Assembly: GCF_901709675.1 (NCBI RefSeq)
Contig: NC_051090.1
Location: forward strand, 5,140,342-5,204,341
From: Syngnathus acus
Lineage: Eukaryota > Chordata > Actinopteri > Syngnathiformes > Syngnathidae
DNA length: 64,000 nucleotides
Direction of reading: 5' to 3'
Shown here: positions 1 to 11,400 of the stretch, piece by piece
Layout of the letters: the number at the start of each line of letters is the position of its first letter
Position numbering within the stretch: position 1 is the first letter of the stretch
Position numbers and translations under genes: made by a program
Notes under the pieces: model-generated
What the model was told of the DNA's origin: nothing
The model's database searches: none
What the model saw: only the letters and a program-made list of their open reading frames with translations

Positions 1-1327
1 TAATTTAATAGTAGCTAACAGATATTTGCGTGATTTTTTTGGGGGGGGATTATGTCACAGATGCTCTGTGCCCTTTTAGCTTCTTTTCTTTTTTTTTTTG
101 GTTTTGTTTGACTTTTGAACAAGGCAGTCGAATCCAACGCCTCCTCAAGGACAGCCAAATTATACAGCTGAGTCCACAATGATAACGCCTCACAATGTTG
201 ACTCAAGATTTCACAAAATGTATTTGCTCCTTCCTTACAGAAGATCACACATAAATGTTCCTTCAAATTGATTTAACCACAAAAACGTTTTTAATGCAAG
301 CGAGTATAATGAAGCGTCGTCATTGGCCGCAAGTACTTGTTTATAAATTTGAGTCAAAGTCATTTTTAATTTGGCATATGTGTATATTTTAGCTGAAAAA
401 AAAAAGACTCAGTCATGTAATGAAAGATTGTGTCTGATAAATTCATGTAAAAAATTGAACACACACTTTTTTTTTTGAAAGACTGGAAATGCTCATGGTT
501 AACCTTTTTTTATTGCTCGTTTGAGAGAACAAAAAACAATGTCGTTAATATTCATCTACATTGTATTTTATAGCAATGTTTAAAAACTGCTCACGACTCC
601 TGTTAAAACTTTTTTTGTTCCGACTACAAACTAAACAAACTACACGTACGGTGTGAATGAGGCCCATTGATATCACAATTTGACTTCACTGCCTTTGTTC
701 TTAAATCTAGTAAGCTTCAAAAATGAATCATCTTTTAATAATTTGTAAGCGATTTTCACAACATGAACAATGCACACCAACAAACAAAAGAGCAAACACT
801 GCAATTAAAAAAAGCCAGACAAACTTCCCTTGTACGAATCACTGACTCCTCATCCACAGCCGGAGGGATTTTCCGTGAAAAAGAATCTGATACCTCACCG
901 CTCCTCGTTCGCAAATGTTAAATAAGGATTACACGTCGTAACCCTCGAGCTCATCCCAGATGAGCAGCCAAGTGCTTCAGCTCTCAAAAACTCATTCATG
1001 ATTGACATTGATACATATTCATGATTACATTCTAGGGGAGGGACGAGGAGGAGGAGGGGGGGGGGGCATCACAATCAGGGTCTATCACAAAGAGACAAAT
1101 GGTGAGAAAAAGTATTTGTGATTACATAACGCGGGAAAGGGGAAAGTGGGCCATGTCTCGCTGCGTCGGGCATGATTGTTATTCTCACAAAAGCAGAATA
1201 TAAATGAAGGAGTTGGCATTTGATGCCTTGATGGGATTTGGGTGAGGCCACCAAATAAACAATGACAGCCGCTTCCTCCACTTGGAAAAGTGTCTCCGAG
1301 CCATCCATCCGTCCATCTGGCCGCTGC
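1..1327. other. AT-rich 3' flank of the GPCR gene
   Basis: No gene is visible here. The DNA is AT-rich with short homopolymers. The stretch next to the GPCR stop codon is probably its 3' untranslated region, since the gene reads leftward. A minus-strand AATAAA-type signal lies near 507-514 (TTTATT on the plus strand), but transcript extent cannot be judged from sequence. A G-rich tract lies around 1050-1067. Confidence 0.4.
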
Positions 1328-2524
1328 TCACACATCCATTTGCACCAGCACCATGACGGGCGGCGCCTCTGCCACTTTGCCTTTGCGTCGCAGCAGATGA
1401 GTCAGACCCCTGAAGGATGGCGTGGTGCGGAGGACAATCTCCTTTAGACCTGCCCGGAACTCGCGGCGGATCAGGCAGTAGAGCACCGGATTGAGGCAAC
1501 TGTTGGTGTGCGCCAGGCACACAGTCAGCGGGAAGGCGTAGGCTTGGACGTTGTAGAAAGCTTTGCTGAAGGGCACCAGGTCAAACTTGATGAGCACCCC
1601 CCACAGTGTCAGAGCCTGATTGGGAAGCCAGCACAGAAAGAAGGACAGAACCACAATCACGATCGATTTGGTGACTTTGGAGCGACGGTTTTGTCGGCCT
1701 TGTTCCACCTCCGGATTGGCGGCGCCGGAAATGCGCCGGCTGAGGACGAGGCGTAGAAGTAGTAGGTAGCAGACGCTGATGATGATGAGAGGGATGAGGA
1801 AGCCAAGCAGGACTTTTTGAAGGTGGTACAAGCCCAAAAGAAGCTGCGGGTCCCAGTTGGCCGTTTCCGGGAAACGCACTAGGCAAAGTTCCTCGTCCGA
1901 CACTTGGGCGGTGGTGGAGTAGATGGCGTGAGGCAACGTGACCAACAGAGACACGGCCCAGATCCCCAGACTGGTCCACTTAGCCCGTGTGGCCGCCGCC
2001 CTCCTGCTGTGCATCTTGAGCGCCGAGGAGATGGAATAATAACGCGCCACGCTCATGGCGGTGAGGAAGAAAACGCTGGCGTACATGTTCATGGTAGTCA
2101 CCGAGCTGACGATCTTACACATGACTCTGCCGAACGGCCAACGGAAGTCCAACGCCGTGTCCACAGCCCAGAAGGGCAGAGTCAGCACAAACTGCAGGTC
2201 GGTGATGGCCAGCCCCATCACGAAGCAGTTGATGGACGATTGCTTCTGCCTGTAACGCGAGTGCAGCAGACACAGCGCCAGTACGTTGCCCACCAGCCCC
2301 AACGCACACACCACCGAGTAGACGCAGGCGATCATCACCCGCACCACAAGGCTGGAGGTGTCTCCTTGGAATTCCGATCCCGATTCCTTGGTGAGCAGCT
2401 GCAACCAGCAATGCAGCGACAGGTTCCCGCTGGAACTGCCGCTACAGTTACCACTGTTGTCTTCCGCCGTCATCTGCTGCTGACATGACTCTGGAGCCAG
2501 ACTTCCAACTCCGCTTTCGTTCAT
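1328..2524 (-). CDS. rxfp3-like: Relaxin-3 receptor-like class A GPCR (RXFP3 family)
   Basis: Intronless 398-residue seven-transmembrane receptor, predicted to bind a relaxin-3/INSL5-type peptide at the plasma membrane and couple to Gi/o, as family members do. Seen in sequence: N-glycosylation motifs at N2, N26 and N34; GN..L in TM1 (N80); LAITD in TM2 (D109); the TM3/ECL2 cysteine pair C136 and C214, the latter in CLVRFPE; ARY at 160-162 in place of DRY; CWLP at 298-301 in TM6; and SCLNPVLY at 343-349 in TM7. The TM6-TM7 segment is very close to mammalian RXFP3. The length fits RXFP3/RXFP4 (about 370-470 residues). The start is the first in-frame ATG, ahead of a glycosylated N-tail. Teleosts carry several RXFP3 paralogues and I cannot assign this copy to one. 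The GC-rich coding region contrasts with AT-rich flanks. Confidence 0.93.
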   Translation of the reverse strand: MNESGVGSLAPESCQQQMTAEDNSGNCSGSSSGNLSLHCWLQLLTKESGSEFQGDTSSLVVRVMIACVYSVVCALGLVGNVLALCLLHSRYRQKQSSINCFVMGLAITDLQFVLTLPFWAVDTALDFRWPFGRVMCKIVSSVTTMNMYASVFFLTAMSVARYYSISSALKMHSRRAAATRAKWTSLGIWAVSLLVTLPHAIYSTTAQVSDEELCLVRFPETANWDPQLLLGLYHLQKVLLGFLIPLIIISVCYLLLLRLVLSRRISGAANPEVEQGRQNRRSKVTKSIVIVVLSFFLCWLPNQALTLWGVLIKFDLVPFSKAFYNVQAYAFPLTVCLAHTNSCLNPVLYCLIRREFRAGLKEIVLRTTPSFRGLTHLLRRKGKVAEAPPVMVLVQMDV

Positions 2525-2960
2525 ATCGGACCCAGTCGATCACATACCTCCCGCCGGGGCAAAGTTGGACAGCCGGGGATTACGAAACAGGAGGCAAAGC
2601 GGTCGGGAAAGTGGCACGCAGCTCTGCATGTTCTTCCTATATCTGTGCCAGGTTGCTCTAAAGCTGCCGCCCCGCTGTGATCTTCCTCTCCTCCTCCGCT
2701 CGACTACTCGCCGCTCTGTTGCTTATCGCATTGCAAGTGAGAGCGCAACAGCTCACCAACGCTGACGGCGCTCATCTGGCCGACGGAGAGGAGTCATGCT
2801 TCGATTCTCGTCAAAATTCTCAGGCATGACCGTTACGGGAGGGGGCGGGGCATAGGAAAGAGGGCACAAACAATCGGGGTGACATCTCTGGGATTGTGTG
2901 GGTGAGCCTTTGAAACGGAGCTCATATCATGAGAGTGTTAGGCGGCTCACGTCAGGGTTA
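2525..2960 (-). promoter_or_regulatory. Putative 5' flank/promoter of the RXFP3-like gene
   Basis: GC-richer than the DNA further upstream. It contains a GC box (GGGGGCGGGG, 2841-2850) and a CRE-like octamer reading TGACGTGA on the minus strand (2947-2954, one mismatch to TGACGTCA). No clear TATA box is seen. The transcription start is unknown; the promoter role is inferred from position and motifs. Confidence 0.35.
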
Positions 2961-4317
2961 CACAACTTCTCCCTTACTTTTGAGCTACTTAAACACAGAT
3001 AAACATATTTAACATTTTGAGACACCTGTTGGCTAAAGAAAAATAGTGTTTTTTTCTCCCCTCATATTCTGATTGTGATTTAAGATTATTTCGCCAAGGT
3101 TTTCTTCCCATTTTTTTTTTTTTAGCACAATTATTAAATTAATCTGTATTATAAAGAACAATATCCGATTTGTTGCAAATGTTTTGGTCCTTTAAATAAA
3201 TCTCATCTTGAAATAAAGGCAAATAAACCATGAATACTATGAAAAAAAATGATCTACTTTGATGAGAGTGCGTGCACACATAAAAGAGAGTGATATGAAT
3301 ATTTTTCAGCGTGCTGCATTTGAATGCTGTTACCACAATAATAATAATTCTTCCCTGACACCACCAGTCAAACTTCAGCAACTCAGTATTATTAAAAAAT
3401 ATATATATATTATTGTTGGCTGTCATAGTGTAATATAAGCAATAACTACTTCAAAGCCTTGTTGTTATGCTGCCAGCTTTCATAACGAAAGGTCTCGGAA
3501 AAATCACATTTTTCATGCTGTCTTCCACTGGATGTACACCTGTCAACAAAGCTTAGTGTGATCCAAGATGGAAGTCATGTGCAGCTGACAATCTTAATTA
3601 AAAAACGAAACTGGATAGAAATCCTTCGTTTGAATTTTGCTGCGGTTTAATCCATTGTGATTCATTTCTTGTTTTTTCAAAGACCTGGAAAACTCAACAT
3701 TGAGGTTGTGTCAGGTTTCAAAATGAGTCATAGAAGTCTTAAAGGCAGCTGACATTTGAGTGGGTGCATATAAATTGCTCTCCACGGAATGTAAAGCAAT
3801 GATGCTATACACTGTAATTATGCATCACACTGTATTCTACAATTTTTCCATCGGTTTGCAAGCAAAGCTTTTTTTTCTTCCTCATTTTGCGTCAGTTTTT
3901 GCGGAAAACACTAAGATTACGATGAAAATCGCAACCTGATGTTTACGTAATATTTTGAAATGTGATAAATCAGCTTATTAAATCTCACTCGACTTTCTGC
4001 TAGCATCAAAAGTAAATAGAACTTTTTTGTTTGTCTATTTTGCAAGGACACCCGGGTGATTAAAAGTAAACAATTTTGGTGTCCAAAATACGGACACTGT
4101 TTCAGTTTTAGCTTTAGCGTTAGCCAGTTGTGACATTAGTATCTCAGACAAAGTGGCCTGAAGTCATATTTAGAGCGTTTACTGGTCTTTGTTTGTTTTA
4201 AAACATTGTGTTTTAATGTTCATGGCTTGATACAACTTTTACTAGATTGAGATTTTTTGAAAACAAAAGACTTTGACAGAAAATAGCTGTAGGGGCCTTG
4301 ATATAATGTGAAGGACG

Positions 4318-4336
4318 TTAGCTTGTCAAGCTAACT
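4318..4336. repeat. Perfect short inverted repeat
   Basis: GTTAGCTTG, one spacer base, then CAAGCTAAC. The arms are nine bases and fully complementary. It could form a small hairpin, but no function is evident and it is in non-coding spacer. Confidence 0.55.
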
Positions 4337-7300
4337 AGCTAGCCCAGGCTTTCTTTTCATTTTTAGTTTTTACTTTCTGATTTTTTTCCCATTCCGATTA
4401 GGTTGATGGCACTTTTTTTTGTCGTTGGGCAATAAATACTGGATAACACCGGTATTTTCACCGGTTTTCTACCTATTCAAAAATGTGATTCTGAAACCCG
4501 GATGACAGCACATCTAAAAATGAAAGAATTACTCGATGCATGCGGCTTGATGGGATTGTGCCTCGAGCACTGAGTACCTCCACGAATAAAAGAACAGCGT
4601 TCACACTCAACCTCCTGGGAGCCGCGGATAGAGCTGAATGTGCACGGCCAAGTTTTTGAATAGCCTCTACAATTCTCTTGATCTTGAACATGAGACCATG
4701 AGGTTCAGATCTATTAGGCTAAAAGTTATCAGATTGATGGACCTTCTTCTTAATTTAAAAATGATAAGCTCAATTATTGAGGTTTGGTCCAGACCATTAG
4801 TGCTTAATGACCAAACTCTACAGTAGATTCAGGGCCTTTCATCTAATAGGCTAAAAAGTCATTTTTTGAAAGACGTGATCCGCTATATTCATATTCTTCG
4901 AAATAAAATGTGAGAAAATGATTGTGCCCCTTTCAGAAAGGTTTGAGATAATTTCCTGAATGTTCACCGCTTATACAGGTTGCCACGGACAACGACATTC
5001 AAACCGACCGTCCTCTCACAATAGGAAAAGTATTCAAGTGGTCTTTTATTTGAATGAAATTGCACCGTGAATGTTGATGAAGCAAATATTCCCAAACAGC
5101 TATGCTGCTCTCCAAATTCACTTTCATCGCCTTGCTTCTGTCAGCAGTGGTGTTTTTTTTTGTTTTGGTCGTTTCTCGTCTCCCGATGGGCTGCGAAAAA
5201 ATTTTCTCTGCTTCTTGACGTCATCTCCTCATTAACAATAATGGACAATTTGTGTCTTGCCTGCTTAATGGAAAAAATACAATCTCGATTTTTCCATTTT
5301 TTTTTCCATTTTCGATGCAGCTCGTCTCGAATGACATCAACTTGTTGAACGACCCCTATAAAAGCAGCGTTAATTTAAATGGGTGTTGAAGTAGTTGCAA
5401 TTATGGAATGTTTTGGGTATTAAAATGATTAATTGGCATCTTTTTTGCTGCTTAAACCAGCCAATCAAATTAATCTAATGCTATCTCTTACTGACTGTAA
5501 AATGAACAGAAAACATAATGCGAGTATTAAATAACGTCCTCATTCCTTTAACTGTGTAGTAAATAAAAATGAGGTCTATATTTCAAAACATTTTAAGAAG
5601 GCGTACAGCTTCATCCAAAGCCGATTTAAAGCGCTTCCCACTCACTCTGCTGCCATAACATTTTGTCACCCGGCCTACAGTTGTGATACAGTGATCAGAG
5701 GCAGGAAAAATTAAAGTGACTTGTAGACATCGTCAGAGTGTCATAGGCCTTAATGAGAATATATTTATTTCGGCACTATTTGAGCTTTTGTTGTAGTTTA
5801 GAACAATGATAGAGCCACTTGGATATTTTTTTCATCGAAGTTTGCTTCTTTGAATTTTGTTTTATCTAAGAACAAACAAAAAGTTGGGAGACTGAAAGGC
5901 TTTGGCCCCGATCAACATCTGAAGAGGGTTTTTTGGGGGGGATTTTAGCAGTCTTAGAAATAAGCAAAAACAGTCATTCTGAAGGTCATGATGTTTTAAA
6001 GACTAAAAAAGAAAGTTTTTTTTAAATCATCAGCTCAGCAATCTAAATGCCACCATGAATTTTAAATTAAACATGACTACACGACATAAATGTGAAAAAT
6101 AAATTTTTCTAAAAAAAAAAAACCAAAATGGACTATAAAATCAGCTTTCCAAATGTGTGAATAATTTTGAATAATAGAATCACAATATTATGACAAAAAA
6201 AGTATTTTACAAATTGTAAGACATGTCAGAGAAGTAAATTAATAATAAAAAAAATAAAAGAAGAAAATAAATAAAAGAAAAGAAAATAATCATAATCTTT
6301 TCTGAGAATCATGTCACATGAATAGCAACTGCTCAATGCGGCTGAGCGACATGAACAAAATAGGCACCATTGAAAAGAATTCACCCAAATTAATTTCCAG
6401 TGTGTCACCGTTAATATCCGGCTGCATGTCACATGGTCAGTTTGATATTTGGATAGCTTACAGATTTGAGCAAAGCCGATAAGTGGCGTCCAGGCCGCAG
6501 ACAAATGAGGAGCAGTTAATACCGGAGGATGACTAATGAGCCTGATCCCGTCCAATCACCAAATAGACCCAAAGCTTGTAATTACACATCATACATCCTA
6601 AATCCGAGAAAACCGAAAATACTGCTGAGAGCTATGCGTTGTATGTAAGCTAATCCTCGCTATGTGTGTGATTAGAACTGCAGACAAGCAAACATCTGAC
6701 CAAGGATTGTCCTCATTGGGGGTCAGGCATAAATTGGAGCCCGTCTTAACTGATTATAGTTGAAAGGCCACCGTTCTTTACTTTTTATGGCATTTTTGTT
6801 TGTTGGTGTAAAAATGGAAGAAAGTTACGTGATTAGGCTCAAAAGTTTGGCAAACACCTTGGGCGGAAACATAAAGGCTCAAATAGTTTCACACTTCTGT
6901 CAGGTGTCATCCATCGAGTTTCTTTGCAAATCCCCCTTTGGCTCAGCCTAATTGGAAAAGGCATGTTGTGTTTGCGGAAGCGTCAAGTTTTTACTGTCTC
7001 AACCTTAAAACTTTAATCCCATTTGTAGATTAAAGATGAGCGGATTTGGCCTTTTGACTTTGATGGACAAGATTCCTCTTATGGTTCGCCCCGCTTGGCG
7101 GGAGCTTGTCCGGGTGGAGAGGCTCCTCGGAGAATTTCCTTAATCAAAGTAATGCATTCGGATCTTGATTGGAGAAGCCTGTGCCTGAGACACTTCCATC
7201 CTGATTAAAACGAAGAGAAAATAACATTCTTCAATTTGCCGTACAGCTCATCCTAGAACAAAAGAAAGAACAGATGTCTGGCAGAGATAAACAATTGAAA

Positions 7301-7485
7301 CTTTTATCTCCATGTATGATGACAATATTTGCATTTTCACCACGCAAAAGAAAATTATGATTAGACACACTCTTGCTGAGAATGCAAAAGCATTGTAGTA
7401 CTGAAATGAATTAAATTTATACTTTCATGGTTTGGAGAAGACTGGAGTGAAGCTATCAGGAAGTATAAAGGCCACACATTGGATT

Positions 7486-7516
<31 letters not shown>

Positions 7517-7534
7517 GATGATAATAATAATAAT
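7486..7534. repeat. (TAA)n / (GAT)n microsatellite
   Basis: A trinucleotide tract, mostly ATA/TAA repeats, interrupted by TGATAATGATGATG. It lies in intergenic DNA. Confidence 0.9.
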
Positions 7535-8280
7535 TTCAAGAGGATTTAGTGAGCAACCCAAACACTTTTATTTTGTGTGGTCATGTTGCAGACACGAGCT
7601 TTTCCAATGAGTAAATATGTCAATACGTCTGGTGATAAGAGCTTGTCTATTCAACCTTTGGCTTAGTTTTCTCCCTTTCTATTGTCCCTGGTGACATATT
7701 TGCCCTTTGAGAGATGTCTTGTTTGTACATTGGATCAGCTGCTTCCGCAGAAGAATCGTGGAGAGTGTGGAGGTTTAACGTGGGGGAAGAAAGCTACATG
7801 GCACAGTGTTTGGCCACTTTACCTTTCAGAGATCTTTTACATTTTTTTTTTTTTTAAATATACGAATCAATCAATAAAAATGTGTGTGCTGCTTCCCTGA
7901 TGATCCAATATCATAGTTACATCTAAGTTAATTTTCACTAGGCCATCTCTAGTCGTTTTTATCATGTGCATTAAGCTAGCTGATCATTTTTGGTTAAACA
8001 TTTTTTTGTGTACATTTATTCTCTTCTGTATGAGCTTTGCAGTAAATTCCAACTGGAAGTGACAAACAGCTTGAAGCAAGCACACTTGGCCTCTTATGGC
8101 CTCTTATTTGGAGAACCATGCTAGCGAGAGTAAGAACAGTTGCTGAGAAATTTGTTTTAAAAGTGTGTTTTAATAAGTTTAAAGCATCTGAGAGGCGTAA
8201 AAGTATACAAAGAATGCTTTTTTTTCTGTATATTGCTGATTTTTATGTAAAAGTTTGAAACAAATTAAGAAAAATCCTTG

Positions 8281-8308
8281 TTAGGGTTAGGGTTAGGGTT
8301 AGGGTTAG
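8281..8308. repeat. Interstitial telomeric repeat (TTAGGG)4
   Basis: Four perfect TTAGGG units followed by a partial TTAG, just 160 bp past the creb3l3 stop codon and probably in or near its 3' untranslated region. This is the vertebrate telomere motif. Short internal blocks of this kind are usually attributed to double-strand-break repair or to a transposed copy. Confidence 0.9.
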
Positions 8309-8468
8309 ATCACACTTGAAAAGATGTGAATTAGTTTGACATTGAAATGCACACGACGATACAAAAGAGCACTGCAAATGAGAAAAGGGCAAAGAGGACT
8401 GCAGAAACAGAATCTTTACGACATGATTTAAAAAAAAAAAAAAAAGACCAGCTTCACTGGAGCTTCTT

Positions 8469-11400
8469 TTACATGTCATCAGCGTTCGGCGGTAAGCCAG
8501 CAGAACGTTTGGGATTCAAAGTTACACTTGCTATGTGGCCGGTGACAGGGTCAATGTGGAAATGCCCCAGCGTTTCCGCCTGGCTGCGGTTCGGAGACAT
8601 GGCGTCCAGTTCTCGGTTCAGCTTCATGTTCCCCATCAGGGTGGTGATTTCCAATCCTGCATCTGCCGGGAATCGCCCGTGCGCCGGCTTCGATTCGTCT
8701 TGGGTGGCCAACGGGGGATCGATGACGTGCAGCACGCGGGAGGCCTGCACGTTCTGCAGGGCACGTGACTGGACTGTGGGAAAATTAAGAGGCCAGAATG
8801 AAACACGCCTCTGGAAAAGTCGATTATTATAGTTTATGGGCTGCCATCTTAGCTGCATTCATCGCCTGTGACAAGTTTTCCCTCAGTCATGAATAGCAAA
8901 CCAAAAAGTCTGGACTTGCATAATATTTCATTCAATTTGATCGAATTTTTCCCCAAGGCTCCTCTCCGCACACCATATTGCGCATAAAAATCCAAGCAAC
9001 ATCAATAATGATCCGACTACTCATTACGGTCAAGGGTGAGCAGCAGATGAGCAGAAAGTGGGCGGGGCACAACTGGATTGATCGTCAGCCAATCACAATT
9101 TCCCACTCATATTTGGAGCTACTGACAATTTTGGATCTTAGCTGAACTCAACATGCATATTTTTGGTATGTCAGAGGGAAGGTCATTAAGGTTAGCTATT
9201 GAAATTGACAGCAAATCCTCATACAGCTAAAAAAAAAAAAAAAATCCTAAGTCATGTCACCTTTAACGGTCACGCTGGGAGCTATTTGCCATTCAAGGTT
9301 ACTCACTTCTGACTGGGCTGAAGTCTCCTTGGCTGACTTTGGTGTCAGCGTAGGGCTTGAGGCTCGGGAAGAGGATTAGGGAGAAGGACAGTAGGAGTAC
9401 CTGAGGGGGATAAAGAAGTCAAAAGGAGACGAGAAAGCGGGAGGAGAGTGGGAAAAACACTGCTTGCATATTTTTCACGGAATGCATTTAGAGTTAATGT
9501 CGCTTAGACAAATAAATGCCACCCTCAAAAATTAAGCTTTCTTTTTCCAGTGGTGTGAAGTGACAACTATTTTTCCAGATATCACAAATTTGAGTCTTTT
9601 TTTTTATATTACATGCCCTCAATTTAATCATTTATGGATTTTTTTATTTAAGGATCTAGTAATCCCTAATAAACAGGAAGCACTGTGTCGTTGGTGCATC
9701 TTTTCTGTGCTTCTCTAGTTCATCATAACGTATTCAGTGACTGGGTTCTGACACACATTCATATCCATTAAAGCTCAAATTTCAAATATTCTTCCCTCCT
9801 TATAGCCTTGGGCGGCGTACGCTGTGCTACGGCGCTGATCAAAGACGGAACATGGCTTCCATTCAAAAAAGGTACTTTTAGATTTAAGGATTGTGCTTTT
9901 TTTCTTGTGTGTCTTCAGAGATTGTCATGTCATGATTGGGCTTTTATTTGGCTTTCGCATTTTGGATTGCTATCAGGATTTTTTTTTTTTTAAATATATA
10001 TCGGCCGGCGAGTTCATACCAACACACACGTCCCAGTCTGGGCCGGCTTGTTAGTTGTATTCATGACCAGAGCTTGGAGCCGGCGCAACTGCTCCATTAG
10101 TGAACTGCGGAGACAAATCCATGAAAAAATAATCACAAAGAAGACAATGTAAAATGAATGATGTGAAGGCTGGGTGGCAAAGGAAGACGTAGGAGAGGTT
10201 GTGAAGTGGATGACTCCTTTCGGATTACAGCGTGAGGTCTCGCGCAAAGAAGGGTTCCATTTTATAGTCTCTTACATGTTACATTTCTCCAGCTGAGACA
10301 CTTTCCGCTGAAGTTCCTGGTTATGTGCGCTGCATGCAGCCATTCTGAAAACACACATATACACAGAAAGAGTAGAAGTTATAGCTGGGAGCAGCCCTGT
10401 GCTCAAATTGGAAGGCTTGGCAAAATGATTTGGTTATAACTGCTATTCCAACAGAACACTTCAAGTTATTATAATAAAATGCAGAGTTTGAATATTCAAT
10501 TCTTTTGCTATTCGCTGCAAGGCTCAATCACCATCCCACTATGTTAGCGAGATGATCGCTATATTCACTGCCAGCCAAGTTAAAATGGAACTTGGACGTC
10601 TATAGCCGTTAATGGTAGTGAACGGGTTAACACTGAACAATAGTGAGAAGAGTTCAAAAGAAATTTTAGCCACGCTACTGCTCAAATGTTCACAGCAATC
10701 TAAATGTGATGTGTAATTGAAAAACTGTTACCTGCTTTCCAATCCATCAATGTACTCTTTCTTCTTTTTGCGGCTCTCCTGGGCCGACTGCTTATTGCGA
10801 ATCTTTCTGCGTATTTTCTTCAGGATCCTTTCTTCATACTGATTGGAATAGATTTTTTTTGAGTGAGTGGTTTGAACTGGTTTGTTCTTATAACGAACCT
10901 TGGTGAGTGGTAGTTGGCTGGGTAGAGTCACGCCTTCCTTGGCGAGGAGCTTCTTCTCGTCTTCATTGAGAATCAGTTCTTGAATGGACTGTTGGAACGG
11001 CTGCGGAGGCTGGAAGGGAGACGGCACGTGATTCAGTAGGAGGTGCTGCTCTTGATTACACTTCCTCACTGCCGTCGCCCGATTACAGCTTGCCGCCGGT
11101 CTCCCTGCGGCCTCTCAAGGCGTAGTTAAATTAGCATGCCACTTGCCGCCATTGCTCTCATTCCTGCGCCAAGCCTCGAGAAATCACAGTGTGATGAGCC
11201 AAGCGGCATTCTGCCACTCTTCGCCTTAATCAACTGGGCTGGAAAGCTTGGATCAATACTTGATTTTTTTTTTTTACACTCCTTGTGTCTGAATAATTAA
11301 GATAAAAAGGAATGAAATATTTCCTATATTAATTAAGGACTGGCTGGGCTGCGTCTATTCAGAATGCTTTTTTTTTTGTTTGCACTGACTTAATTTTACT

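Larger units (their letters stand above)
2961..8280. other. Intergenic AT-rich spacer
   Basis: No convincing exon on either strand; reading frames are short and low in complexity. It holds poly(A)/poly(T) runs, a small perfect inverted repeat at 4318-4336 and a (TAA)n microsatellite at 7486-7534. Nothing else is recognisable. Confidence 0.6.

Noticed and set aside
1185-2488. Several other long frames on both strands across the GPCR
   Set aside because: Shadows of the GC-rich GPCR coding sequence; only the 398-residue frame has transmembrane segments and family motifs.
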